Of a DNA stretch of 64,000 nt, positions 9,754 to 20,551 are shown one piece after another. Location: assembly GCF_000218685.1 (NCBI RefSeq), contig NW_006763308.1, positions 496,001 to 560,000 on the forward strand. The letters run 5' to 3'. Both the position numbers and the translations under genes were made by a program. The first letter of the stretch is position 1. Every line of letters begins with the position of its first letter. Source of the DNA: Serpula lacrymans var. lacrymans S7.9 (taxonomy: Eukaryota > Basidiomycota > Agaricomycetes > Boletales > Serpulaceae). The notes under the pieces are model-generated. The model worked only from the letters and a program-made list of their open reading frames with translations. It was not told the DNA's origin and did not search any database.

Positions 9754-12040
9754 CCAGACCAAAATACATTGGAGAAGGATGATCCTGACCCTCGGATCCA
9801 AAATCCAAATGAATTGCAAATGGAACCACATCTCCAAGGAGATGTTCCACAAGCAATAAAACCATATCAGCATGAAGATGTTCCGAGAGCAGTGGGGCAT
9901 TACCTCTGTGAAGATGTTCTGAGAGCAGTGGGAGCACCTGATCAGCTAAGACACCCTCCACAACAGTCTCTACAACCAAGACCCGAATACTGGCCATCTT
10001 CGGAACGGAAACCCAAAGTAGAGTCACAGTCAGTGGGAGGACAGCTCCTCAACATACAGCCAGCTGATGTGGAAAAAGTCCGAATACAGCTAGGCAGCCT
10101 GTCCATTGGATCAGCTTCTGAAAGGCATACAACACCTCCAAGGAGTCATCAAACACCTCTGAGGAGACATTCAACACCTTCAGGAGTGAGTGGGGCAATA
10201 CACACAGAAATGCGTCTACTCCCTGGAGTACCTACACAAGTGCCTAAAAGAGCAGTCATGCCTGCTAAAGTCCTAGGAGTACGCAGAAGCAGTTGCCAGA
10301 CTCGTCCTGCAGACAAAAACTGAGATTATCAAAAGACTCTAGATGAGGAACAGTCTTGAAAAGAGCAGCATGACAAATCCATGTAGAAACCTAACACTCC
10401 TGAGGTTCATGAAGAAACATCTGATACAGAGGAGACATTCTTTGCTGGAATATCAAGCACTGGTCCATCTAATACAGACCTTTAAAGGACACTAAAGGAA
10501 GCCTTATCATGTCCGGATGGAGAATTATGGAAGTCTGCCTTGGAGGAGGAACTCCTAAGTCTCAATACTAATGCAGTATATGATACTGTTCCACTTCCGA
10601 AGGGAGTAAAACCCATTACATCAAAACCTATGTTCCGGATCAAGTTTGATCAAAACGGAAACATTAAGAGATACAAACTCCGGATTGTTGCACGAGGTTT
10701 TACTCAAAGGGAGGGGATTGATTACCAGGAGGTTTTTGCTCCGGTTGCAAACTTAGAGTCAATTTGAATTATTTTAGCCCTGGCAGCAAAGTACAACCTA
10801 GAACTTGAGGAAGAACTGTACATGCTTCCTCCAGGGGGTGTTTCTATCCAACCTGGATACTGCTGGAGATTGAAGAAATCCATCTACAGGTTAAAACAAG
10901 CTGGTCATACACCGAACAAAACTTTTGATTGCAAGCTCCAGGAGCTCGGTTTCACAAGACTAAATGCAGAAACATGTCTCTATGTATTCCGGGACAACAA
11001 ACAAATATGCTTTGTTGTTGTCTATGTAGCAAAACCTCCTCCTAGGAGCTTCATCCCGAAAATTCATGGATATCACACAAGCTAAACTTGAATCCATATT
11101 CAAAATGTGGGACCTTGGAGAAGCAAAATTCATCCTTGGAATAGAAATCCAACGTGATTGTTCAAACAAAACAATATCCCTATTGCAACGCCAATACATT
11201 GACACAGTCCTGGAGCGTACTGGAATGAAAAACTGCAAACCTGTATGGACACCAATGGCCCATGGATGAAAACTCCTTGCAAATGCTCCAGGGGAAGATA
11301 TTGTGCAACATGAGATGCATATTAAAGGGCGTCAAGTGTCATACCTCTCAATTGTAGGCTCCCTCATGTATGCCATGCTCGGAACTCGCCCAGACATTGC
11401 CTATGTTGTTGGAATACTAAGCAGGCATAGCTCAGCTCCAAAGAGCCATCACTGGGAAGCTGCAAAATGTGTCCTCCAATATCTGAAAGCAACCAAGGAC
11501 ATGGAACTACAATATGATGGCACAGATGTCTCCATGGACATGGATTTCTATGGATATTCAGATGCAGATCGGTCTGGAGACCCAGACACGTCTTGATCAA
11601 CATCAGGGTTTGTCTTTATCACCATCCGAGGAGCAATCTCCTGGACAAGCAAAAGACAAAGCATGGTTGCTTTATCCTCCATGGAGTCAGAGTACATTGG
11701 ATTGAGCAATGCTGGACAACACCTTGCATGGCTTTGGACATTTTTTGAAGAAATTGGACATGCTCAAAATGGACCTACAATATTGCACTGTGACAATCAA
11801 GCAGCTATCATTCTTACACGAGATCCGCAGTTCCGTGCTCGCACAAAACATATTCAACGCAAATATCATTTCATCCGAGATGACTTAGTATCAAAGGGAG
11901 AAGCAGTAATCAGATACGTTCCTACAGGAGATATGGTTGCAGACATTCTCACTAAACCCCTTACTCACGAAAAACACTGGAAATTCTCTAAAGCTATGGG
12001 ACTACAGTTGCACTCAAGTGGGAGTGACAAAACCGGATAA
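9754..12040 (+). pseudogene. copia reverse transcriptase and RNase H
   Basis: After a Pro/Arg-rich linker (to 10323), the reverse transcriptase starts near 10540 (MEEELLSLNTNAVYDTV) with RYKLRIVARGFTQREGIDY and VFAPVANLESI. The YVDD active site should be at 11023-11034, but after the Tyr and Val codons the sequence is GCAAAAC, so both catalytic Asp codons are lost and the frame shifts. The protein resumes in the next frame with WDLGEAKFILGIEI and GTRPDIAYVVGILSR. RNase H follows: YSDADRSGDPDT, SKRQSMVALSSMESEYI, LHCDNQAAI and ADILTKPLT. TGA codons at 10765 and 11594 fall at usually conserved Arg positions. It ends with a TAA at about 12038, just inside the 3' LTR. Confidence 0.88.
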
Positions 12041-12239
12041 ACCCGGTCTCTGCCGAAGCAGCCATTGTTCTCCATAGAGCATAGCCACCACTCCATGGAG
12101 TAACCATTGTTCACCTAGGAGTCATTATACTGTAGGGAGTAGCACCTCCGACTATAAGTAGTAGGGGGTTTAGTATAGGAATACCTCAGTCGTTTCTATA
12201 GCCTCTTGGGCAGCGGCTGAGTTTCACTTAGTTTTATTA
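12016..12239 (+). repeat. copia polypurine tract and 3' LTR
   Basis: The purine-rich AAGTGGGAG (12016-12024) abuts the 3' LTR (12025-12239), the usual plus-strand primer position. The LTR starts TGACAAAACC and ends TTTTATTA. Confidence 0.85.
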
Positions 12240-12441
12240 ATTTCCCACACTCCTACTCACCTGTAGGGCTACAATACCTGCCTTCAAATATATGTTTCTG
12301 CAATCTCATATTACAGATCTGCACAACTGATATGACAACGCCAACAAGACACAGTCTTGGGGCACTGGAGCACAATGAAAAGAACACTCAAAAGAAGAGG
12401 AAGAGGTGGGAGTGGTTACCCATTTGGTAGGAGTGAGTTAG

Positions 12442-12537
12442 TTGGTTAACAACAGGAGGACTCGCTGAGGAGTCTCCTTGATCTATTGGGGTATATATAC
12501 TACTACAGGTTTGTTTGTACATATGTACTATACAGTT
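12442..12537 (-). repeat. Fragment of a family A LTR, reverse orientation
   Basis: GTTGGTTAACAACAGGAGG to ACTATACAGTT matches, in reverse, the TATA-to-U5 part of the family A LTR, including TATATATAC and the CTCAGCGAGTCCTCCTG block. Both LTR ends are missing. Confidence 0.8.
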
Positions 12538-12567
12538 GTAAGTAAGGTTTTAAAGTCCTATGTTGAG

Positions 12568-12691
12568 CATGTGACCAGTCACATGATGAGTCTAGACATT
12601 GGACAGGTGATGAGTCACATAACCGGTCATGTGACTATGAAAAGTCAAAAATGTAAAGTAAAGTAAATGGTCACATGACTGATCATGTGAC
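12568..12691. repeat. Cluster of three inverted repeats built on TCACATGA
   Basis: Palindromes: CATGTGAC-CA-GTCACATG (12568-12585); GTCACAT and ATGTGAC arms (12614-12620 and 12629-12635); GTCACATGA-CTGA-TCATGTGAC (12670-12691). CACATG is an E-box-like core. No adjacent gene was identified that they could regulate. Confidence 0.55.
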
Positions 12692-12950
12692 TTGGAAAAA
12701 GTAAAAGTAAAAGTACGAAAAAGTGAAGTGTAAGTAGGTGCTGGTATGTCAATTGTAACAAGTGAAGCCTTTCAAATGCAGGCATGCTGAGGACATACCA
12801 TTGGCAGTATTATTAATATTATCTGTGATAGAAGGACATAAAGACACAAAGTACTAATCTATCATACTCACCTAGACTTTTAGTAGTATCAGCCAAACAA
12901 TATTCTGGAGCCTTACCTCAACTACATAACAGCCTGACACAATTCTCCAG

Positions 12951-13054
12951 TTCAGGCTCCGCTCAAATATGTTCCTGCACATTAAGCCAGCCACTGTGTG
13001 ATATTTTGAGCAAAGTGGCTCAAAGCGCTGGAACATATTTGAGGGGAGCCTGAA
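12951..13054. repeat. 104-bp hairpin (foldback) sequence
   Basis: Arms of 25 bp (12951-12975 and 13030-13054) pair at 24 of 25 positions. A second inner pair, AGCCACT (12989-12995) and AGTGGCT (13014-13020), makes a two-step hairpin. No flanking duplication was found. Confidence 0.65.
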
Positions 13055-13108
13055 TACCTCCAAGAGCAGTCACTGAGGTACTAGATACAAGACACTAACT
13101 AGACTTAT

Positions 13109-13735
13109 TGTCAGGCAACAAATATGAAGCTATATAACAAAACACAATGCCTGGTCAAGTCCTTGTTGGAAGGCGATGAATCAGGGTATGAGGATGAAGA
13201 GTATTGGTATAAGCGCAAATCCAAACTAATATTGAACTAGAGAACAATACATCGAGTATGTACTTCTTTATATAGTGAACGGCAATGGTCAGACCGAGAA
13301 AGGGAAGTACTGAGAAAGTGGTCTGACTAGCTAGCTAACCAATAAGAAAAAAGGAGCAAGTGGTCCGATCTATCGTATTTACTAATCGTATGAGAAAATG
13401 TATTGGTAAGGGATGTGCGATTGGCTGTATTAGTAAGCCCATGAGAAGGCGCTGACTCACAACCTTCTTTGCTTATCAATATTCCTCCAAAGTATTCCCA
13501 GACATAGCACTGGATTGTGGCTATGTCATCTGGATATCTTCTTGAGGGTTGACAACAAGTTTACCTCGTTGTAGGTACGATAGAATGTGAGTGTGAAGAG
13601 AGAATAAGAAGAAAAATGATAAAAGCAATAAGACACCTGCTGTAATCTCTAGTCTAAGGGCAAGAGGAGTGACGGGGATTGAGTCTGCTAACCACGACAT
13701 GACGGGAATGCGATAAGAAAAATCGATTCCTCACA
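13109..13735 (-). mobile_element. Solo LTR of Ty3/gypsy family C, 627 bp
   Basis: In plus-strand reading it starts TGTCAGGCAACAAA and ends GATTCCTCACA. It has the same length as the LTRs at 52772-53398 and 62199-62825. A perfect target duplication CTTAT lies at 13104-13108 and 13736-13740. Open frames inside it are not genes. Confidence 0.95.
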
Positions 13736-13740
13736 CTTAT

Positions 13741-14581
13741 AGATCTGTACTGATACTTTTTGTGACTCCAGCTCACATGCTTAAATACTCTGGTAATGGC
13801 CCACATTGGTTTTACTATATGGTATTGTTGATTTTGGCATGCAATATAAGCACCACAAGTCAAATCCTCATTTGTTGTAGTATAATCACTTAAATTCTAT
13901 TATAAAACTATTAATTACTTTGAGCTGATCTAGGTGGCTTTGTTTTGCTTTAATTGCAATAATAGTGGTATAAATGCAGCACAGTGGCTTCTATACTGAT
14001 ATAGTGCAGTATTTGCCACAAATGCTATATTTGGTCTATTACCCAATTACATCCAAGTATATCCAGTTATAGTAAAGTCGTGTTTTCCTGATGGGTGAGT
14101 AGGAGCTGGGATTGCTGCTTGTGAAGGTGGGGGACCCTGATTGTGAATTGGGTCCCAGTTGTTTCATGGGGCTGGCAGACCAGCTTGTGTGCTCCCCAAG
14201 GCGGTCAAACCTTGATGGGATGGTGAAGAGCAGTGAATAAAGCCCCTGATGCTTTCTGCTCTGAGGCTACTGGCTTCTGGGACTTGCTCCCCAGGCTTGC
14301 ATCGTTGTCCCAGACGTACTTGTACTTCTCCCAGCTGCACTTGTTGCAGGATATCCTCTAGTTCTTTTTCTGCTTACTCCTTCTCATAGTACAGGTATAC
14401 TTGTTTATTTTGCACCACTTGCACCCCTCTCCCATACTCTTCCTCTGCAAATCCTCTACGCCCCCGGTAATCTTTACCACCACCCTTGGCTTTTTTTTCC
14501 CCTTGCTATGTGGAGGTGCTATTGTGTCCATGGGAGCTGGGGGGTCCAGGTACTGACCGCTTGATATCCTGGGGCGTGGGT
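13741..14581. other. No gene seen
   Basis: Non-coding sequence with moderate AT content. The open frames here (for example 14358-14585 minus) show no recognisable motif. Confidence 0.45.
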
Positions 14582-14586
14582 GCATG

Positions 14587-14906
14587 TGTTAGTTTTGGTG
14601 ATTCTGCACCTTTGTGCTACCTATATATTTTCATTCCTTTCTCTATCTATTCTTCTATCATTCACTATTGATTGTGTTCTCTATTATTTTGCCTTTGTGG
14701 CTGCTTTGTTTACCTTTGTTTACAAAACTTCGGACAGTACTGCAGAGTCCAATGCTTCCTATTCTCTAGTTACTCACATTGGACTCTAGGTACTGTATAC
14801 CTGTCATACTCTCTAATAATATAGTTACTCACATTGGACTCTAGTTCCAGTCCCTGATTGCTCTCAGCAAGTGGCTAGACACTTCCTTCAAGCTTTGTTC
14901 TTAATA
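14587..14906 (+). mobile_element. Solo LTR of family E, 320 bp
   Basis: It starts TGTTAGTTTTGG and ends TTCTTAATA, flanked by a perfect GCATG duplication (14582-14586 and 14907-14911). An inverted second copy lies at 44850-45114. This copy has an internal duplication of a TACTCACATTGGACTCTAG block. The hydrophobic open frame in both copies is an LTR artefact. Confidence 0.85.
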
Positions 14907-14911
14907 GCATG

Positions 14912-15399
14912 TACTTGGGGCAAGGTGGCTTTGAGGGCCTGGGAACAGGGGGCATGGATAGCAAACACTGGGGAAGAGCTGCCCTCTTTGCTTACTTCAA
15001 TAACACCACTGTTATGCAAGCAATATTGTGTTTTCTTTTACCAGTAGCAGGTGCCGGGGGCTCTGTGGTTGTTCTGCTGTTGTTGCAATATGTAAGGTGG
15101 CAGACCCACAATATGGAATCACTGTTAAAAAAAAAAGTCAGTAAGTAATTGAAAAAGAATCAAAAGATGAAAACTCTCTTTCCATCCACCACCTATTATC
15201 ACGAGCCTCTGTGCTCTCATGAGTCTGTCTCTTGGGATTAAACCAGACAAATCCTTCTACTGTCTCATTTTCTCAGCAGATCATAGACAGAGTAATGCCA
15301 GGCTTTGTTTCTGTCTTTTATTGTGTCTGTCCCACTCACTACCTCCTGGTCCCTTTTGAATAGGAACCCAGGGCCAGTAAATAAGAGCCACCTTGATGT
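14912..15399 (+). other. No recognised gene
   Basis: A 79-codon open frame (14909-15148) encodes a Gly-rich start and one hydrophobic stretch (ILCFLLPVAGAGGSVVVLLL). It resembles nothing I know and has no supporting context. Confidence 0.3.
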
Positions 15400-15404
15400 G
15401 CTAG

Positions 15405-15741
15405 TGTTACAAATTGTACTTAAACATAGACTTTATTTCCCTTCACAAGTGGCTACACTCCGCTACCTGCATATACCTTCCCACACACATTGCCTTTTAC
15501 AGTACCACCCATCCTCTTTTGTTCAACACAAACACCTACCCTAAAGTAGACACTATATATACAGACCTGTATTATAGTTACTATCTCCAATATGATTATA
15601 CACTTCAACAGTGTAACTTGGTATTCATTAGTTAAAACCCTCATCATCAGAATACGTCTCAAACTCGTCGACGAGCTTATCAGAAACCACTTGTATATCC
15701 GAAACCCAGTGTTACCAGGCTTGCACATTCCAAGCGTAACA
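15405..15741 (+). repeat. B1 5' LTR and decayed self-primer site
   Basis: It starts TGTTACAAATTG and ends AAGCGTAACA. TATATATA begins at 15554, and AATATGATTAT (15589-15599) lies 35 nt downstream. After the LTR and 2 nt comes ACAATTGTATT (15744-15754). The two are complementary at 8 of 11 positions and the mismatches fit transitions, as expected from decay of the perfect 11-nt pair in B2. Confidence 0.75.
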
Positions 15742-15801
15742 AAACAATTGTATTCATCCACATCCCACGCTTTATAGTGAAGGGACAAAAAAGACGACAA
15801 A

Positions 15802-17040
15802 ATGTCGCAAGGAAGAAGGCCCACCATGAGGGCACAAACCAGAGCAGGACCAACACAGACAGCAACACCACCGACGTCATCCCAACAAGAAAGAATAGCA
15901 GCACCACCTCCCTTTCCCCAACCAGACGTAACCCAACTCCACACCACAGAACAAGCAGATGTTTTCTACGAAGCAAGAACATGTTGGCTACAATACTACG
16001 CAGAAAGCCACCCACAGCTACTACCCACAACACAACACAATCCCCCAATAACCGTAGAAAACCTCTACAATGAGAACAACTTTGAAGAATTCACGGCAAA
16101 TGGTGACCCGATACCACCTCCCACACCACAGATCCTTCCCACAGCACCCGATCCATCCCCACTTCCACCAACACGCACCATGTCTAACGCTACAGCATCC
16201 AAACCCGCTAAATTCGGACAAATAGATAAATTTGATGGCATGCCCGACCGAGCAAACAGATGGATGTTATCAGCCAAAGCATATTTTGACGTAAATGACA
16301 CCATCTATGACTCGGACAAAAAAAAGGTCTTCAAAGCACTTTCCCACATGAAAGAAGGAGCAGCCCTGGCATGGAAAGAAACCAAATTAACGGAATATAT
16401 GGGATCGGGCAGATACCCAAAATGGGTGGACTTCAAAACCAACTTTAACGGAACATTCATTACCGCAAACGTAAAAGGGGCGGCCAGTGCGGCCCTCATG
16501 ACAATGAGAATGGAAACAGGAGAAACAGCAGTACAGTTCAACTCTAGTTTCATGGTAAAAGCAGGAAAGAGCAGCTTAAACGATGAAGGACTAATCATGG
16601 TATACAAAAGCTCTATATGCCCATACCTTCTTCAAAATGTACTCAACTCCTCCATACAACCCAAAAATATTGCAGGATGGATAAGCACAGTTACTGGCCT
16701 AGATGCCAACTGGACAAACTCAAACAGCATCAGTGAAGGAAAATAGGGGAAAAAAGGAGAAAAGAAGAAAGAGGAGAAAGGAGGAAGAAGCCAATCGTCC
16801 TCGGCAAAATGTTTAACCAAAGATGAAGAAGACTCGCTCAAAAGAGAAGGGCAATGCTTTATATGCAAAGAACAGGGACACATCTCACGGTTCTGTCCGG
16901 AAAAGAAGAAAGGAAAACAACCAGATCAAAGGATCAGAACAGCAGAAGTTGAAAAGGATGAAGCCGAAACGGTAGTGGATAACGGAAAAGGGATTTCTCA
17001 CATCCTCAAAATGTGGAGAGAACTCAACAAAGCAGATTGA
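15802..17040 (+). pseudogene. B1 gag with zinc knuckle
   Basis: ATG at 15802 starts a Pro/Thr/Gln-rich N-terminus (about 130 residues), then the capsid-like region: KFGQIDKFDGMPDRANRWM, AALAWKETKL and TMRMETGETAVQFNSSF. A TAG at 16744 interrupts it. The same frame continues through a Lys/Glu stretch to the zinc knuckle CFICKEQGHISRFC (C-x2-C-x4-H-x4-C, 16858-16899) and stops at TGA 17038. Gag, knuckle and protease lie in one frame, so family B probably makes a single gag-pol protein, unlike family A. The product would form the particle and package RNA. Confidence 0.88.
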
Positions 17041-19344
17041 GCCAGCATCATTGATGAATTGGAAAAAGAGGGTTGTTGAAAGGACGACCCACACCAATGT
17101 TGGTACTTGTCCAAAATAGCCGTTGTAACAATAGCCACAATCAATTCAAACTTGTTATGAATTGATACCACATTACGACAAAAAACCATTGGAACAAAAG
17201 CATTAATAGATTCGGGAGCAACAGACGACTGCATGGACGCAAAATTTGCAATCAAACATCGCCTACCACTCAACAAACTGGAAACACCCATCACGTGCAA
17301 AAACGTAGATGGAACCATCAGCAACGGAGGAAAAATCACCCATTACACATATCAACAAATTGAAGCAGGAGGAAGGAATGCCATGTGCAAATTCCTCATC
17401 ACCGGATTAGGAGGAGAAGACATTCTCCTAGGATACCCGTGGCTCCACAAGGTTAACCCCACAATAGACTGGACATCAAAAAGCATGAATACCCAACACG
17501 CCATCCGCACCATCCAATCACACTCCAACCGATCCATGATTTGCACCATCACAATCAATCAACCAGAACTATTGATCAACTACGTACACGAAACACGGAT
17601 CTTTGCGAAAACCAACACTGCAATGGAATTAGCTATCCAGAACAACATTGGGAAAAAGATAACGGAACTACCCGGAACCTACAAAGAGTTTGCACAGGTC
17701 TTTGACAAAAAAGGCTTCGGAAAGACTACCCAAGAGAAGGATCTACAATCATGCCATAAACCTAAAACTGGAGTTTAAACCAAAAGATTGTAAAATCTAC
17801 CCTTTATCACCAAAAGAAAACACCGCACTCGAAGAATTCCTTGACGACAACCTTTGAAAAGGATATATCAGACCAAGCAAATCTCCAATGGCTTCCCCCT
17901 TCTTTTACATAGACAAAAAGGATGGATCTTTGCGACCATGCCAAGACTATTGACAACTTAATGAGACCCCTACCCACTACCTATGATCCCCGACCTCATA
18001 GACCGACTCCGCGGAATGTCCCACTTCACATAATTAGATCTATGTTGGGGATATAACAATGTCAGGATAAAAGAAGGAGATGAATGGAAGGCGGCATTCA
18101 AAACCCAAAAAGGACTCTTTGAACCGACAGTGATGTTCTTTGGCATGTGCAACTCCCCGGCCATGATGAATGACCTCTTCACGGACATGATAGACAAAGG
18201 ATAGCTTATCATATACATGGACAATATGCTCATATTCAGCAAGGAACCAGAAAAACACAGCCTACGGACAAAAAGGGTATTGCAACGCCTGAGCAAAAAC
18301 GACCTATACCTGAAACTAGAAAAATGCACGTTTGATGTAGCCAAAATTAAATATCTCGGCATGATCGTCTGTCACAACCAGGTGCAAATGGACCTAGTAA
18401 AGCTATCACCATGCAGGAAAACTATTGACACATTAGGAACGGCTAAATTATTTCACCAACACGTGTTCAAAAGATTTGGACTACACAACAAACTCATATC
18501 CGATAGAGGACCACAGTTCACATCAGAAGTTACCAGGGAACTAGCCAGATTACTCAAGACCGGAGTTAATCTATCAAAGGCATACCACCCTTAATCTGAT
18601 GGAGAAACAGAAAGGGTAAACCAAGAGATAGAAACATATTTACGGATCTTCTGCAACAATTTACCACACTCTTGGACAGAATATCTCACAATGGCAGAAT
18701 CCTGCCACATTCATAGACCACATTTGGCACGGAATAAATCCCTATTCTATCTCATGATGGGATACCATCCTAGGGATCTCCCCTCAACACCAATAACAAC
18801 CAACATACCGGCCGTAAGCAAAAGACTATCTAGCTTACTAGAAGCAAGGACCATAGCCTTGCAAGCCCACAAACTAGCAAGAGCACGCATGCAAAAATAC
18901 TCACAACATCTGTTACCCATATTTACAAATGGACAAAAGGTTTGGCTAGAAGCAACTAACCTAAAGAAGAAAGGAACACCCTACAGAAAGTTCAATTGGA
19001 AGTGAGAAGGACCCTTCATCATCCTTGAAAAGGTATCACTGGTTAACTACCGACTAAAACTCCCAGATGTGTGGAAAATCCATCCCGTATTCCACGCCGC
19101 CCTTCTAACCTCGTACAAACAAACCGAAGCTCACAGAGAAAACTACATCAGACCACCAGTGGAGATAATCAATGACCAAGAGGAATACAAAGTAGAAGCA
19201 ATTCTACGTAACAAAAAGAACCAAAGAGGATATTTAGTCAAATAGAAGGACTATCCATCGGCCGAAAACTCCTGGGAAGAAGAAGCAAACCTACGGAATG
19301 CTTCCAAAATCCTGAACAAATATAAAAGAAGACATAAACTGTGA
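17041..19344 (+). pseudogene. B1 pol: protease, reverse transcriptase, partial integrase, chromodomain
   Basis: Protease: ALIDSGATDDCMD (17203 on). Reverse transcriptase: [33 protein letters not shown] and [13 protein letters not shown]. The active site reads YMDN (18214-18225) where YxDD is expected. TGA at 17951 replaces the usually conserved Arg of DYRQLN. Near 18404 the frame jumps from the end of reverse transcriptase (HNQVQMDLVK) straight into the integrase core (SPCRKTIDT, LISDRGPQFTSEV, SDGETERVNQEIE), so RNase H and the zinc-binding part of integrase are deleted. A chromodomain (EEYKVEAILRNK ... KDYPSAENSWEEE) closes the protein. Chromodomains steer integration to modified chromatin in chromoviruses. 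Confidence 0.88.
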
Positions 19345-19390
19345 AACAAATGGACAGGATTCCCTCTCACAACCACTTTCCAAAAACACC

Positions 19391-20551
19391 ATGTCCCAGA
19401 CCACACCCATCGACCAACAAACCCATTCCCCCTGTTTTCCCCCATACCTCGCCGAACCCCAAGTGCTCACTGAAGCACAATGGGCACACTGCCTAGCCCT
19501 TACTTGTGAACAGACCAACATTGTCGACGCCACCGAACTGATGTCAGATAGGCGCACCTACCTTTATCTTTTTCACCAGTCTAACATTATATGCCCCACT
19601 GCCACATACCCACTGGACATGTTTCATCGTTGGCGAAACGCACTCCTTGTTGCTGACGAACTACATGCAGTCACCGTCTCACTGGGTTCATTGGTAGACG
19701 AGCTTACACGCGACAACAATTCCATATTGAGTACTGGAGCGACTTTGCTCATGGAACACTTGCAGATAGAATCCCTAGAACGACGCTTGAGGAAGAATTG
19801 TGAGAGTGGAGAGAAGGAAGCAGTCGAAGCATTCCTACACCTAGGTGGCCAAACCGTATGCACCAACGCAAAGACCTGCTCGCCCAATGAGGGTACCTTA
19901 CCTCCCCTCCCCCCGATTTGCTGAACCTTCCCGCAACTACAAGGCACCCCTTTCCAGGTTGTCACCCCCCAGTCTCACCGCAGTCACCTCAACTAGCATA
20001 TCCCCCATCTCCGCCAGATCCTGTTCTACCCGCGCCCGCTCCACCATCCCCAACTTGTTCCTTTGCAACCAACTCAATAGTCCCCAAAGCCAATGCAGTA
20101 GAAGAATTGCAAGTCATATCAATTCCTACGCGTCCAACAACACCCCTCCTCCAACTCCCTCCACCTTGTCGCAGTCGCCGATTACGCAGGCAGTGCCCAA
20201 AGCCGGTACTCCTTATCCCTTTGGGGCGCACATCCGCTCACATGAATCGCTCTCAGGAGTTGAACAGGAGGTCGAAACCTACGTCAAGCAACGAGTTGCC
20301 TCAGGTTGGAAGGCCATCTAGGAGCAATGAAGGAGCTACCTTGGCTTCTCCGTGTTGGAGCAAAAAGCCCTCACCCATCTCTGACTACTCTAATTCTACC
20401 CATTTGCAATCCTCTTCTGAACAACGCCGTCGCCCTCGTATCCGACGTTGCTATGCCTGTCAAGAATATGGCCATTGTGCCATCTACTGCCAATACCATA
20501 CCTGCTCTGCGTGTGGTTTAGGCGCGCCCGGATACCGAGCTAATGAGTGCA
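19391..20551 (+). pseudogene. B1 ORF3, N-terminal and central part, novel zinc-knuckle protein
   Basis: A separate ATG at 19391, about 47 nt after pol, opens a protein that I do not recognise. It aligns with the ORF3 of B2: ATELMSDRRTYLYLF with AIELMSAKDAYTYLF, and ESLERRLRKNCESGEKEAVE with ESLERHLRMSSSNGQMDSAK. A frameshift near 19860-19920 separates the helical N-terminal half from a Pro/Ser/Arg-rich middle. The C-terminus has two zinc-knuckle-like motifs, CYACQEYGHCAIYC and CSACGLGAPGYRANEC, the second with Tyr in the usual His position. The C-terminal tail continues after the D1 insertion at 21348. This slot usually holds env if anything, but no membrane segment or signal peptide is seen. 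A nucleic-acid-binding accessory role is an inference. Confidence 0.7.

Larger units (their letters stand above)
6507..12239 (+). mobile_element. Ty1/copia retrotransposon, both LTRs present, decayed
   Basis: The order LTR, primer site, gag, protease, integrase, reverse transcriptase, RNase H, polypurine tract, LTR is the Ty1/copia arrangement, with integrase before reverse transcriptase. LTRs of 234 and 215 bp start TGACAAAACCGG and end TTTTATTA. Two solo copies elsewhere (3196-3517, 38662-38927) confirm these ends. No target duplication is visible at this copy. The element carries two later insertions: a family A solo LTR (7771-8168) and a tRNA-like unit (9481-9753). In-frame stops, often TGA at Arg positions, and loss of the YVDD site show it is inactive. 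Confidence 0.93.

Noticed and set aside
14580..14789. Hydrophobic ORF with membrane-like helices, repeated at 44912-45163
   Set aside because: Both copies lie inside family E LTRs; sequence conservation is that of a repeat.
15453..16048. Long minus-strand open frames opposite the B1 gag, with similar ones at 49887-50373
   Set aside because: They mirror the Pro/Thr-rich gag N-terminus on the other strand; the plus-strand protein is conserved between copies and the mirror frames have no family features.
19391..20551. ORF3 as an envelope gene
   Set aside because: It sits in the env position but has no signal peptide or membrane segment, and it ends in zinc-knuckle-like motifs.
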